From the NCBI GenBank assembly GCA_039621445.1, contig CP154956.1, positions 19,867,295-19,931,294 on the forward strand: a stretch of 64,000 nt of DNA, written 5' to 3'. Origin of the DNA: Euglena gracilis. Taxonomy: Eukaryota > Euglenida > Euglenophyceae > Euglenales. The position numbers were made by a program, and so were the translations under genes. The notes beneath the pieces are model-generated. The model ran no database searches and was not told where the DNA came from. It saw only the letters and a list, made by a program, of their open reading frames with translations. This document shows, piece after piece, positions 1 through 10,330 of the stretch; within the stretch, counting starts at the first letter, position 1; each line of letters starts with the position of its first letter.

Positions 1-10
1 GTATATCGAG

Positions 11-936
11 AACTGTGTCCCAAACGCCGGTTCGGGCGTGAAACCTGTGCCTAGGACGCCGGTTCGGGCGGTGGCCCGAACCGGCGTCCTAGGCACAGGT
101 TTCACGCCCGAACCCCGAACCGGCGTTTGGGACACAGTTTTTGAAACCGTGTATTGGGGGCTCTGGTTTCACGCCCGAACCGGCGGCCGAGGAATCACGG
201 CCAATTTCGCCTAAAACACCCATGTTTCGGGCTGTTTTGGGCGACTTTGGCCCAAATGGGCCGCCGGTCAAAAATGGCAGATTCCACACTTAGGAAGCCA
301 TGTTACCCATCAATCGAAAGCTCTTCTCAAGGACTTTCGACAGATGGCCACAGGATTCGGGCATAATGCACGCAGCGCTTATTTTCAGCGATCGTGTCTT
401 CCAAAATTTGACATCCTAATTTGCCAAATCCCACAGTTCAGGTTGCATATAGCATATCAAACGAAAGGTCTCGCCAACACCTTTCGCTTGGTACCCACAG
501 AACTCAGCCAGATTGCAAAGCGACCTCAAAATCAGCGATCGCATTTTTCCGCATTTTTCGGACCCCATTTGCATATCTGAAATTGCACTTTTCAGCTGCC
601 ATGTTGCCCATCGATCAAAAGCTCTTCTCAAGGGCTTTCAGCAGATGGCCTTAGATTTCTGCCATGCTGCGTGGTATTCTACTTCAGAAATTCTCCAAAA
701 TTGGCCAAAAGGAAACTTTTCCTCAAAAACCCCCAATTTTTGGCCCAAGACCACCCAAAAACTGCTAAAATATGAATGCCACCTGTCTACAAACCCTTTT
801 GGACACTTTTTGGCACTTTTTATTTTGGGTCTCCTAGACGCCGGTTTCACGCCCGAACCGGCGTCCAGGACGCCGGTTCGGGCAGAAAATTTCCCGCCCG
901 AACCGGCGTCCTGGACGCCGGTTCGGGCGTGAAACC
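11..936. repeat. ~0.93-kb element with palindromic ends (copy 1)
   Basis: Two GC-rich palindromes bound the unit: 11-139 (core GACGCCGGTTCGGGC and its reverse complement, with a 7-base insertion in one arm) and 843-936 (arms of about 41 bases around an A/T-rich loop). Between them are two diverged direct subrepeats, each starting with a TGTTACCCATCAATCGAAAG-like word near 300 and 600. The same architecture recurs in opposite orientation at 8,355-9,320. No credible coding region is seen inside. Confidence 0.65.
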
Positions 937-954
937 AGAGCCCCCATACACGGT

Positions 955-1826
955 TTCAATGGAAAATGTGTCATTGCCACAGATGCCCTCGTTGAAAACG
1001 TGCCTAACCACAGATGCCTTCACTGAAAACGTTTCACCCCCCCCCTTTTTCCGCAGCCCTCCCACTATGGCGAAACGCACGGCTAACTTTGTGAATGGTC
1101 CTTTACCACCTCCCCCTAGGACGGAACTGTTCCTGGCTGCTCTTGCGGTATACCAGCAAGATGCCAAGAAGCCGAAGGTTGACCCCTTCATGGCACCTTG
1201 CTGGCACAGGGCAACACAAAGAAAAAGTCCGGCTCCGTAGGTGCAGAGCTTGCTGTTGCCAACTGTTTGGAGCTGGCCAAATTGTGTCAACATCGGCAAG
1301 CCTCTTATCCTGAGCTGGATGCTTTCTTTGTTGCCTGGACGGGATGGGAGCTGGAACCCAGCCGTGCTCAACGTGAGCAGCAGTCGGGAACTTTGTTCGT
1401 TTCTGGGAATCGTTCGGCAACCTCTTTTCTTCTTTGCCATTCCCAAAAATCCAAATTGTGTGGAGCTGAACAAAGTTGTGTGTGACGCCTGTGGTTTGGC
1501 GTATCATTTTCATTGCCAAGGTTTGCGGCGGCCACCAAAGTATGGCTCTTTTTTGTGTAAAGCGTGTCGTGTTCCCGACCCGCCTCACTCGTTGAGGACC
1601 ACCCGGCCTCGCAACCACCCGCCGATTTTTCGTGACAGCGTTTTTTTGCTTTTTACTCAAGGTTGCCACAGATGCCCTCATTGAAAACGTGCCTGAACAC
1701 AGATGCCTTAATCGAAAACGTGTCATTGCCACAGATGCCCTAATTGAAAACGTGCCTAACCACAGATGCCTTCATTGAAAACGTGTCATTGCCACAGATG
1801 CCCTCATTGAAAACGTGTTCATGACC
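955..1826. repeat. Split ~30-bp tandem repeat array
   Basis: Units of about 29-32 bases with core CACAGATGCCCTCATTGAAA followed by ACGTG occur at about 955-1,050 and again at about 1,668-1,826. The two halves flank a ~600-bp unrelated segment that carries a PHD-like ORF remnant, so either the array was interrupted by an insertion or the array units flank the element. Confidence 0.8.
1065..1600 (+). pseudogene. PHD-finger-like ORF remnant, frameshifted
   Basis: The + strand reads as coding in pieces spread over three frames. An ATG at 1,065 opens a stretch beginning MAKRTANFVNGPL. A second frame (about 1,198-1,420) carries an amphipathic segment with AELAVANCLELAKLC. A third frame (about 1,470-1,575) contains VCDACGLAYHFHC and then FLCKAC. 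The last two match the second half of a C4HC3 PHD zinc finger (C-x2-C-x4-H-x2-C, then C-x2-C); the first C-x2-C pair is not seen in frame. PHD fingers bind histone tails and also occur in some retroelement ORFs. Placement inside a tandem array and the frame changes suggest a decayed mobile-element ORF, though an unusual spliced gene cannot be excluded. Confidence 0.4.
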
Positions 1827-1899
1827 TCGAATTTCAGGGCAGGCATTTGGCGGGCTGAACACGTTTTTAACCCCTAGCTACCCCCTGAGCAGAGCCACA

Positions 1900-2755
1900 C
1901 GCCGAGCCAAAGACAAATGAATGGGTCACATAAACGCGCAGAGAAGCAAAGCACAACAAAAGCCAAAACCCGACACAAACACGCCATCCTGTGGCAAAAG
2001 CGGTACAAACACCCCCCTCCCCGCCCAATATATATTGAAGGTGACCTGTGCTCATCTTCCGCTAACCACTGACCTGCACACTCTCAACAAGTATCACTCA
2101 GTAGCTCTTTTGTACATTACACCCACAGTATAATCTACCCGCGACCTGTGGCGGCACAGGGAGTCACAAGGGGGTTCCTCTTGTGGCGAGGGCCAAAAGA
2201 GACGTTTCCCTGGGCCCGGGGCACGGTTTGGGTGAAGCTGTGCTACCCACCGTGAAGGAAGCTGCCATCTTCACGATCTGTTGTCTCAAATCTGCTTGAA
2301 ATCTTTTCCCGTTTCTGTTTCTGTTTCTGGTTGACAGACATGAGACCACTGGCTGTACCAACAAGTCTCAGTTCTGCTGAGAATATACCCAAAATTGGCA
2401 TCCTTCCAGCATGCAAGGTGACAAACACAAAAAAACCTTTGTGATACCCCATCATAATTTTGGACACTCACCAGCAGACATCCGTAACAGTTTCGTTCCC
2501 AAACAGGACACAAACACGCCAAGGAAGGCAACACAAGGACACACACGTCCTCCCGCTATATATGTTGAAGATGAGCCTCGCTCATTTCCCACTGGCCTCT
2601 GCCCGTGACACCGAACATCTCTTTGTACAGAATCTCAGTATAGCTACCGCTGACCTGGGAGTCACGAGGAGGTTCTCCTTGTGGCGAGGGCCAAAGGAGA
2701 CATTTCCCTCGGCCCGGGGCATGGAGGGCCGCGAGGCGTGTCAGCGGCTCGGCTG
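1900..2755. repeat. Two diverged tandem copies of a ~0.5-kb unit
   Basis: The interval ending near 2,240 and the one ending near 2,730 share an ordered set of blocks: ACAAACACGCCA, a TATATAT-TTGAAG box (about 2,028 and 2,560), GAGTCAC-AGG-GGTTC, and CTTGTGGCGAGGGCCAAA with GGCCCGGGGCA. The TATA-like box sits at the same relative position in both. Short open frames across the blocks (VARAKxDxSLGPGHG in both copies) suggest a duplicated promoter plus short exon, but I recognise no protein. Confidence 0.55.
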
Positions 2756-2759
2756 GTAA

Positions 2760-3540
2760 TGGGATCTCTACTGCGGAGGGGGTGGATTGGCGATGCCCGC
2801 ACGCAGAAGGAAAGAATGGAAGGGACCCATCCCTTCCATTCCCAGGCTTTGCAGCTGGTGTGAGTGATGTTCAGGGGCTTCGACGACGGGTTTTGGGATG
2901 GAAGGCACCGTATTCCCCCAAAGAGGTTGGTCTGGGTGAAGAAATCTAGTGGAAAATTCAGTTCATCTGTTGGTCCCATTTTGGGTGATGCGCAAAAAAA
3001 TGTGGGAATGAACATCTTGCACCCAGCTTCAGGGCCCAGCATACACCCAACACACGTAACAGTGGAAAAAATTATGGTCTCACTTGCTTCCCCACACTGC
3101 AGCCCCCAACGCCCCAAGCATTACAAACTTCTCTGATCCCAATTTATTTGTGCTCTTCTGTTTGAAAAAAAAAAGCAAAAACTGATTGACCCATTTCCCC
3201 ACTCATCCAAAAAACCACCTCGCAGAGCCTTCCCTTCTTGAAAAAGTCCTCCTCGACCTTCCCAAGCCCTTGTCCCCCTTTTGCCTTGCCAACCAAAAAC
3301 TGCTGACCCCCAAGCATCTGACAGGTTGAAAATTGTAGGAGCCATTCTTCAACTCCCGAATGCACACAAACACCTCGAGAGGGGCGAGGATATCTTGTCC
3401 TTGCGGTGATGTGGAGTCAAATCCCGGACCGTCCTGAATCTCCTCGAAAGACCCCTGGAGAGGCCCACGATCCGGTGGATCAGGTTTCCGCGCAATAACA
3501 TGCTAGTACTGGTGTGATACATGATCAGCAGATGAACATA
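2760..3540. other. No gene seen
   Basis: Mixed-composition sequence with short open frames on both strands and no recognisable domain or exon-like island. It separates the duplicated unit from the C/G-tract element at 3,541. Confidence 0.4.
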
Positions 3541-3745
3541 CCATGCCCCCCCCATTGTGTACCCCCCCCATTGTGTACCCCCTGGGGGGGGGAGGTACAT
3601 AATGGGGGGGGGTAGCACCACCTTCTCCCATGTCCCGCCAAAGAAAAACTTGCCCCCCCCATTGTGTACCTCCCCCCCATTATGTACCTCCTGCCCGGTT
3701 TTGGCCTCCCGGGGGGAGGTACATAAAGGGGGGGGGGCATGGTAG
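3541..3745. repeat. C/G-tract element with the word ATTGTGTACC
   Basis: Runs of C next to ATTGTGTACC or ATTATGTACC alternate with the inverse GGTACATAATGGGGG, giving an inverted-repeat structure. It is one member of the dispersed C/G-tract class in this window, in which each locus has its own short word. Confidence 0.7.
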
Positions 3746-3842
3746 ACACCGCTCACCACCCACTCACCGGACCTTGCCTCAGCTTGAAACCTTCTTGGGA
3801 TGAAGTAGCACATGACTGCCGGGGTTCCATTACCCTCATCCC

Positions 3843-4650
3843 TCGTGGGGCATCCACGCCGTGGCTGAGGTGTATGCCCTGCTTTTGAAGCGCCTGAATG
3901 ACCAAGGTACCCGGGAATCACTGCATGCCCTCTGGTGCTTCCCAAAGGCGGTGCAAGCTCCCTTGGGATGCGGTGGAAGCCATTGGGCTTGTTTGGGTCA
4001 TATCATTCAAGCTCGAGCTCGAGAGTACCTGGGCTGTTCAACGGTGGAAAGCTGGCATGACTCCTCTCTCCCCCAAGAAGCGCAAAACTTAAAGAAGAGG
4101 CTGCACCAGATTGGCCGCCTCTAAAGAGGGAGAAGTAACAAAAGAAGAATTTGTATCCAAGTTGGAGTGCCTGGTCGGCATCCTGCCTGGTCCAAAGTAT
4201 GCAACCTGCTCACATCCGATGGCGTGCAGGACCCTAATACCCCCCCCCCCCCCTATTTTCCCCCCCCCCTTATTGTCCCTGGGCCCCGGCCGACAGGGGA
4301 TTTTTTGGCCCGGCCAATGAAAATTCCTTTGGTACCCCCTTATTGTCCCCCCCCCCTTATTGTCCCGTCGGGCCTCCCGGGGAGAGGTGGGTGGGACAAT
4401 AAGGGGGGGGGGGTGGTAACCCCGTGATCCGAGAACGCCTCAGGCAACTCCATCCACATGAATCATTACCAGGTGCTCCAACGATGCGACGCTCGCTCCC
4501 CGCAGCCACCTCTGAGAAAGACATCTATGAATGCCGATTGTGAGGAAGTCAGTAGATCACCTCCATTGCCTTCTAGGACATGATGCCGGTGGCGATGCAG
4601 ATGACCTTCTTGATGAGTGAGAATGGCCTGCCGAAAGGACCTGCCCCAAT
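3843..4650 (+). pseudogene. Non-LTR retrotransposon (LINE) reverse-transcriptase fragment
   Basis: An open frame from 3,861 reads LHALWCFPKAVQAP and then a G-G motif and ARAREYL. This matches the region just before the RT domain of LINE ORF2 proteins (a short helix, L-x-x-x-P-K-A-V-L, G-G-x-x-H). After frame changes the segments LTSDGVQDPNTP (to about 4,235) and VIRERLRQLHPHE (from about 4,424) continue the LINE pattern 'L-x-S-x-G-V-x-D-P ... L-x-x-L-H-P'. The C/G-tract element at 4,229-4,423 separates these two halves, and the fragment runs into a MITE at 4,652. The RT catalytic Y-x-D-D block is not seen, so this is a truncated, interrupted relic. Confidence 0.6.
4229..4423. mobile_element. 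C/G-tract element inserted in the LINE ORF (word TTATTGTCC)
   Basis: C runs with CCTTATTGTCC occur twice in the left half, the inverse GGACAATAAGG occurs on the right, and a central CCCCGGCCGACAGGGG-like hairpin lies between. Flanking sequence is LINE coding sequence that would be nearly contiguous without it (LTSDGVQDPNTP, then VIRERLRQL). It is the clearest case here showing that this class inserts as a discrete unit. Confidence 0.65.
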
Positions 4651-4993
4651 CCAGGGCTGAGGCATTGTTTTAAAACCGTTAACCGTTCACGGGCTTCCCC
4701 ATGTGAGGAAACGGGGTGCGTTCACGGGTGCGCACTACGGCACCCGTGAACGGACCCCGTTTTCACATATGCGCACCCGTGGTCGGTTCACGGGTGCACG
4801 CACGGCAGCCGTGGACGGAATTTTGCCTTTAAAAAAGGGAAAATATTTATGCAGTAGGGAAGAGGATTTGAAACAAATGGCGAACCTGGTGAACTTGAGG
4901 GGTGGGGGCAGGAATGCAAGAGGTGGCATAGGGAACTGACACGCGACAAACTAAATTTCGGTGCGAGGCACACGCTCGCGATGCCTTTCGGCA

Positions 4994-5897
4994 TGGTCAG
5001 AGGAACAACGGGACGGATAACTCCACCTGTCTGTCGATTGCCTGAACGGGGCACGTACGCGGGTCATCGCCGGACGTGATCAGCAAAGAGAAAAGTTGGT
5101 GATCAACGTGATTGAGGTCTCCGGGCAAGTTTTTCATTGTGCCCACGACGATGCTGTACGATTTTCGCCCGTCCATAATTTGCGGCTTGAAACTTTCGAC
5201 CACCAACCGACGAAGAACCTCCCCTCGGTATCCGGTGGTGTACCCCAACAAAAGTACATTCCTCCTTTGGACCCAAAATGGTGTGTTCCCTTCGGCAGCC
5301 TTCAAAACTGTGAGCAACTCGTCCGCCTGCAAAACTGTGTTTGTCAACCCACCCTTGGCCTCCATTGCCTTTTTGGCCCTTTCGTGCGTGACGAGTGGCT
5401 TCATTAACGCATTGAACTGCGGGAACTGGGACACAGACGATGGTACAATGATGGCATAAACGGGAGCCAATGCCTTGTAAATGTTGCTTACAGCATTTAC
5501 ATAGGTCCGAAAACTGGACACTGGCATGGAGCGAAGGCGCCCATCTTTTCCTGCCTTCTCCTGCCTTGTCTGGACCCAGGCATCGGCTTTCCTGCTGCGT
5601 CTTGAAAAGTTCACGAGCATCAACGCACCATCTGGCCCATCCCACCAAAACTTCGTCCAAAGAGCCAAAAACAATGCCATGCCGGTTGCAAACATCCATA
5701 TACTCCAAAAAACACTTTACTGCGGCATGGTTCTTGGGGCCCAAGTCACAATTTTGACCACCGGTGGGGAGACTGCCTAAAAGGGCATCCACTGCAGCAG
5801 CTCCTAGGGAGCTGGCACCACGTAAAACAGCCAGAAATTCATCTACGTTGGGGGGGCGGGGCATCTGTGCTTCCATCATGTTGGCAAAACGCTTCAT
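4994..5897 (-). pseudogene. Tyrosine recombinase-like (Crypton/DIRS-type) ORF, frameshifted and truncated
   Basis: Read on the - strand from a Met at 5,897. The N-terminal half (core-binding-like helices, with VDEFLAVLRGASSLG) lies in one frame to about 5,600. The rest continues in the next frame with SSFRTYVNAVSNIYKAL, then LLLGYTTGYRGEVLRRL and DPRTCPVQAIDRQ. The T-G-x-R-x-x-x-L block is where the first catalytic Arg of tyrosine recombinases lies, and C-P-V-x-A-I is typical of eukaryotic YR elements. The downstream H-x-x-R and Tyr nucleophile are not visible: the frame closes at 4,994-4,997, about 300 bp from the element end. It is thus probably inactive. Such enzymes cut and rejoin DNA through a covalent tyrosine link. 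Confidence 0.6.
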
Positions 5898-6190
5898 CGG
5901 ACTGTGGGGAAAAGCAGCAGACAGACAGAAACACAGATGTTAAAAACCCCAAAAAATTCAAATTCCGATCACGGGTAACACCTTGCGCAACCGTGGTCGG
6001 TTCACGGGTGCACGCACGGCAGCCGTGGACGGAAATTCCGTTCACGGGTGCGCACTACGGCACCCGTGAACGGCCAAAGTTCACCCGTGAACGCCAAAAA
6101 CGAGATTTTTGACCCCCTAGGCATCTCGTTAGGAAGCGCTTGCCTACTGCGAGGAAGCCCGTGAACTTGGTTAACGGTTTTAAGACAAAA

Positions 6191-6279
6191 GCGGGGTCCG
6201 ATCACGATTCCCGGTGGAGAAACGGGGGGCGCCTACGGCGCCCCCCGTTTCTCCACCGGGAATCGTGATCGGACCCCGC
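6191..6279. repeat. 89-bp perfect palindrome
   Basis: Arms of 43 bases (6,191-6,233 and 6,237-6,279) are exact reverse complements around a 3-base loop TAC; the arm starts GCGGGGTCCGATCACGATTC. It lies just inside the right junction of the recombinase-bearing insertion. Confidence 0.95.
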
Positions 6280-6451
6280 CTTTTCTTATAAAAACAAGTG
6301 TTTTTAAACAAGTTTTTTTTTCCTATTTGCTGCGTTTTATTTAAAAAAACACTCTTTTTTGAAACAAAAAACCGTTTTTAAACCGTTTTTTACTCATGAA
6401 AGTTTTTTTGCTTTGTTTTAAAACAAAAAAAACGTCAGCCCTGCCTCAATC

Positions 6452-7290
6452 ATGGGAGCAGCAAGGCTCATAGCCTTGCGGAGTCATGAAAAAAACAAAA
6501 AAGTTGCCCGCTGTGGTTCTGAATGTCACCATGGCATGTGATCCAGCCTAGAATGCATATCTTTTGAATTCGGAAGAGGCTCGAAGCATGCAACTTGTAC
6601 TTCCTTTCCTACAACCCCTCTGCATCGCAACAGACACGCGTGCACCCGCCAAACTTCCTTCAATTTTTCCAAATGTTTGTTTGCAAAGGGTTCAAATGAA
6701 CGAGACCAATTTGAGGACTCACCACTCTGTCCAAAAATCATTGGAAGGTCACATCCATCAACATTTGGGTGACACATTCCTTGGGCAATCGGCCTTGGTG
6801 TGGAGGTCAAGGGTGGGTTGTGGCATTTTTCTCTCTCTTGATTTCATGCTGTTCAAGAGGGAATGAAAAGGCACAATCGACTGGAACATATTGATGAGCA
6901 CGCAGCATCGTGTGTGTTTTTATTTTTATTGGACCCAAAGGAAAGGCCACACAATACTAAGGAAAACGCAGCTTTCTATTTATTTGACCATGCCATCCCT
7001 TTCCTCTTACACCACAGGTTTGAGACGTGCATTGGTTGCTAAAAGATTGGATTGGACTCTGGAATTTTATCGAAATTTGCCCAAGATGTCATTTTTGGCC
7101 AAAAAAAGTGCTCTTGTGGTGAATTTCACTGGTTACACAGTTCACCACTGGGTTTCACAGAGGGGGGAGAGGGAGGGAGGGACCCCCCGGTGCTGATACA
7201 AAAACTGTGTCCAGAACCCCGGTTTGGGCGGGCGTGAAGCCGTGTTTCAGAACGCCGGTTCGGGCAGCCCGAACGGCCCGAACCGGCATA
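6452..7290. other. No gene seen
   Basis: Short open frames only. The first bases after the MITE may continue the LINE relic. At 7,205-7,290 a partial copy of the CGCCGGTTCGGGC palindrome family is present. Confidence 0.4.
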
Positions 7291-7765
7291 GGTGTAGAAG
7301 TGGGGGGTCGGGGGGGGGGGGGGGGCCGCCGCCCCCCCCCCAGGTTTTGGAAAGAAAGAATTTTTTTGAAAAATGTGTAATTTTCTCACCACATTCTTTG
7401 TGCCTTTTCAATTTATTACATTAAAAACTCAACTTTCATTGAACCTTTTGGTTATTGCTGTTGGAGGTCACCACCGTCTCGCCGCCCTTCGGGCGGCCAA
7501 ACAAATCCAAAACTGGTGGGTCGGAAGGGGCGAAAATCTTCCGTTTTTCAATTTGGGGGTATTGTTTGTGAGTATCTCACTACCGTCTCGCCGCCCTATG
7601 GGCGGCCGTGGGCCCCAAAATGGCCACTCTGGAGGGGGGGGGACACTTTGGGGGGGGGTCAAATTTTGGCCTTCGAATGGCGCTGACCACTTTGGGGGGT
7701 AAAGCAAAATTTGTGAAAATTTTTGGCCACTTTGGGGACACTTTGCAGGGGGGGGGGGGGCAATT
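7290..7765. repeat. G-tract-rich repeat block
   Basis: Long G and C runs (7,308-7,342, 7,630-7,660, 7,747-7,760) with CCGTCTCGCCGCCC twice (7,467 and 7,582). The segment at 7,375-7,580 is similar to 21,510-21,730 (shared ATTCTCACCACATTCTTTGT-like and GTCTCGCC-AACAA blocks), so part of this block is a dispersed repeat also carried within the hAT-like element. Confidence 0.5.
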
Positions 7766-8039
7766 GACCAGGTTTTGAATAGTGCTGAGCTCTTAATGGT
7801 ACTTGCACGTAATGGAAGGCTGAAAAGACTATCATTGCAAATTTCGCGTAGTTTATAGTTTACAAATAACACACATGCAATTTACCGTAACTTTCAATAA
7901 TTTTTCAGTAATGTTAACCCCCCATACACCCCATACCCATTTGTTGGATTTTTTTTTAACTTCTTTAACCCGGTTTTGACCCAACCCCCAAGGGGTTCAA
8001 ACCAAAAAACGAGGCGCCGGGGGGGGTCGAAAAATGCTC

Positions 8040-8350
8040 ATTAAATGCTCATCATTGCCCAAAACAACGAGCGGGGGGCGATAGAGGGCCTCCAGGGTTA
8101 CCGTACGTTTCAGTACACCGACATTTCCGGAAAGAATGTACGTTTTCTCGAGATATTTTCGAAAAATTTATTTTTTGACCAAAAAATTGATTTTTTGGAC
8201 CCCGGGCGAAATGGCAGAGTCAGGGCCAATCCTACCCCGCGGTTTTCACGGTCTACTCAGGGTCGGGGGGGGGGCAAACCCCCCCTTTCCCCGGTTGTAA
8301 GCTTCGCTCATACCCATAAAGGGATAAGAGCTGAGCGACCCCCCCCCCAT
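8040..8350. repeat. Dispersed repeat family, copy 1
   Basis: Contains GATAGAGGGCCTCCAGGG, an A/T stretch with TTTCGAAAAA, GCGAAATGGCAGAGT, CCAATCCTACCC and CCCATAAAGGGATAAGAGCT in order. The same order occurs at 58,440-58,820 and, more diverged, at 16,560-16,800. Confidence 0.7.
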
Positions 8351-8354
8351 AATT

Positions 8355-9320
8355 AAGCCGGCGTTTGAGACGCCGGGCTCAGGACAGAACCGGCGTCCCC
8401 CCCACGGGCTTTCCGGACGCCGGTTCTGTCCTAAAGCCCGGCGTTAGGAACGCCGGCTTTGTCCAAAGCCCGGCGTCCGATTTTCATTCCTAAAAATGTC
8501 ACCAAAAGTGCCCAAAAGTGGCCCTAAGGTCCTGGTATGACTGTTTTAACCATGTAGGACAATGAATTTTGCCATTTGGGGACCACTGGGGTGGATGTCC
8601 AAATTTGGTGAAAATTGGCCCAGATTTCGATATAGAGTACCGTGCGGCGTGGAAAGATCTGATGAGCACCGCTGGTCGTCTGTTGAAAAGAGCTTTCGAT
8701 CGAGGGGTAACTTGGTACCCTAACGTTGCACGCAGCCCGAGATACGCTCGCGATCGTCGGATCGGCCAGAATCTGAGTCGAAATTTGTCGCAATTTTCAG
8801 TGATTTTTGGTTTAAGATGCTTAATAAACCTTACAGAAACGTTTTTCCTCTTCGAATCAACGACCTGAGGGCCTTGGGGGGGCACCAGAGTTGTGAAATT
8901 AGGATTCCCCACTGACAGAAAATAAGAGCTCCAGGCGACGTGGCTGAATTTGGTGGTGGCCGCCAGTCGTCTGATGAAAAGAGCTTTCGATCGAGGGGTG
9001 ATTTTGTACCTGGACGATTGACACAGCCAGAAATACCCTCGCGATCGCCGGAATTTGGTGAAATGCAAAGTGGTGTGACATTGCAGATAAGTGGTCGTAG
9101 ATTGGTCCTGGGAGTGTCCTTTGGCCGAAGGGTGGGGACGCCGGTTCTGTCCTGAGCCCGGCGTCTCTAAAACGCCGGCTTAAACAAGAGGTCTCGGACG
9201 CCGGTTCTGTCCAAAGCCCGGCGTTCCAAACGCCGGTTCCGTCCTTCGGACGGAACCGGCGTTTGGAACGCCGGGCTTTGGACAGAACCGGCGTCCGAGA
9301 CCTCTTGTTTAAGCCGGCGT
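8355..9320. repeat. ~0.97-kb element with palindromic ends (copy 2)
   Basis: Bounded by palindromes at 8,355-8,459 (GGACGCCGGTTCTGTCC-type arms, a C-rich centre) and 9,172-9,320 (73-base arms 9,172-9,244 and 9,248-9,320, loop TTC). Two internal subrepeats each carry AAAAGAGCTTTCGATCGAGG (about 8,685 and 8,969). The reverse complement of this word is the landmark of both subrepeats in copy 1 (11-936), so the two elements are related and in opposite orientation. Confidence 0.7.
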
Positions 9321-9819
9321 CCGAGACCTCTTTTTTGTAGTAGAGAAAATGCCGCGGGAAAATTTTTGGACTCACCCATGATGGCTGCCCGGCGACAAGT
9401 TAAGTCCGCCCTTTGAATCTTTCCACAGCCATGTCCCGAAAATGTAGTCTTGTCTCTTCTGCCCCCCTCGGGAAGACATCAGAATATGATCAGAAGGATT
9501 TTGTGCAACGGTTGCAAATTATGATTTTACCCACAGAATTAGGTGTTTGCCACCTAAAATTTGAAATTTGCACCAAAAATTATCTAGTTTGCTGCCAAAA
9601 ACTAATTAGATATTACCAGCTCCTAGCGCTGGCTCTGTTGGAGAACGGTGGTGGGACGAGCCGAGTCCACCGACCAGTGGGACAGCCTACTGGATTTGAG
9701 TGTTCAGGGGGAGGGCTATATACAGAAGCGGAAGCAGCGGCCAGTCTGAGGTACAGGTGAGGGTCTTGGTAGCAGGGAAGACGGAGGGGCGAGGGGAAAC
9801 TTGGCGGATGTTGTGTGAG

Positions 9820-9992
9820 CAGGGCTGAGGCATTGTTTTAAAACAAGTGTTTTTAAACAAGTTTTTTTCCTATTTGCAGTGTTTTAATTTGAAAAAAACA
9901 CTCTTTTTTGAAACAAAAAACCGTTTTTAAACCGTTTTTTATTCATGAAAGTTTTTTTGCTTCGTTTTAAAACAAAAAAAACGTCAGCCCTG
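9820..9992. mobile_element. 173-bp hAT-type MITE, intact
   Basis: Terminal inverted repeats: CAGGGCTGAGGCATTGTTTT on the left, and on the right the inverse beginning CAGGGCTGACG with GTTTTAAAAC following. A perfect 8-bp target duplication TGTGTGAG lies at 9,812-9,819 and 9,993-10,000. The interior is A/T-rich and noncoding. An 8-bp duplication with CAGG-type ends is the hAT signature. Confidence 0.9.
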
Positions 9993-10330
9993 TGTGTGAG
10001 GTGCGTTGGGCGGTGAGGGGCGAGGGGCGTGGTGGCTGGTGTGTGTGTGTTTGTGTTTTGTGTGTGCTTGTGGTTCTTTTTTTTTGGAGGGATGGGATGG
10101 GAGAGTGGTTGGTCAAATTGCTCACTCTGTTTCATATGGGCTATGGGTGGTGGGATCCACCGCTCCAGATGGCTCCGCCACTGTTCCTCAAGCCAGCTGG
10201 CGGGCCACTTCTCTTGCCAATGTGAGACACAGGTTGTAGATGATTGGGTACTGTTGTTTACTTTTTGACGAGTTGTGGATGGTTTTAGGACAATTGTTTG
10301 TTCTGGGTCTAGGGATCGTAGTGGTCTTCT

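Larger units (their letters stand above)
4677..6287. mobile_element. Insertion carrying a tyrosine-recombinase remnant, with inverted-repeat ends
   Basis: The left side reads CGTTAACCGTTCACGGGCTT and the right side near 6,150-6,180 carries the inverse (GAAGCCCGTGAAC, then GGTTAACGG), giving terminal inverted repeats of about 25 bases. Internally a block reading GGTTCACGGGTGCACGCACG occurs as a direct repeat at about 4,784 and 6,000. AAAAC abuts both junctions with the host MITE. The right flank also holds the 89-bp palindrome at 6,191-6,279. Cargo is the recombinase-like ORF on the - strand. Classical Cryptons lack such inverted repeats. Confidence 0.55.
4652..6443. mobile_element. hAT-type MITE, split by a 1.6-kb insertion
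   Basis: The left end CAGGGCTGAGGCATTG starts at 4,652 and the right end, the inverse CAGCCCTG, stops at 6,443. Flanking octamers CCCCAATC (4,644-4,651) and CCTCAATC (6,444-6,451) match at 7 of 8 positions, as expected for an aged 8-bp target duplication. About 25 bases of the left end and about 155 of the right match the intact copy at 9,820-9,992; a foreign segment of about 1.6 kb (about 4,677-6,287) lies between, next to a shared AAAAC. Confidence 0.8.

Noticed and set aside
955-1826. CRISPR-like array of ~30-bp units
   Set aside because: Units abut directly with no spacers and the two halves are separated by one insertion; it is a plain tandem repeat.
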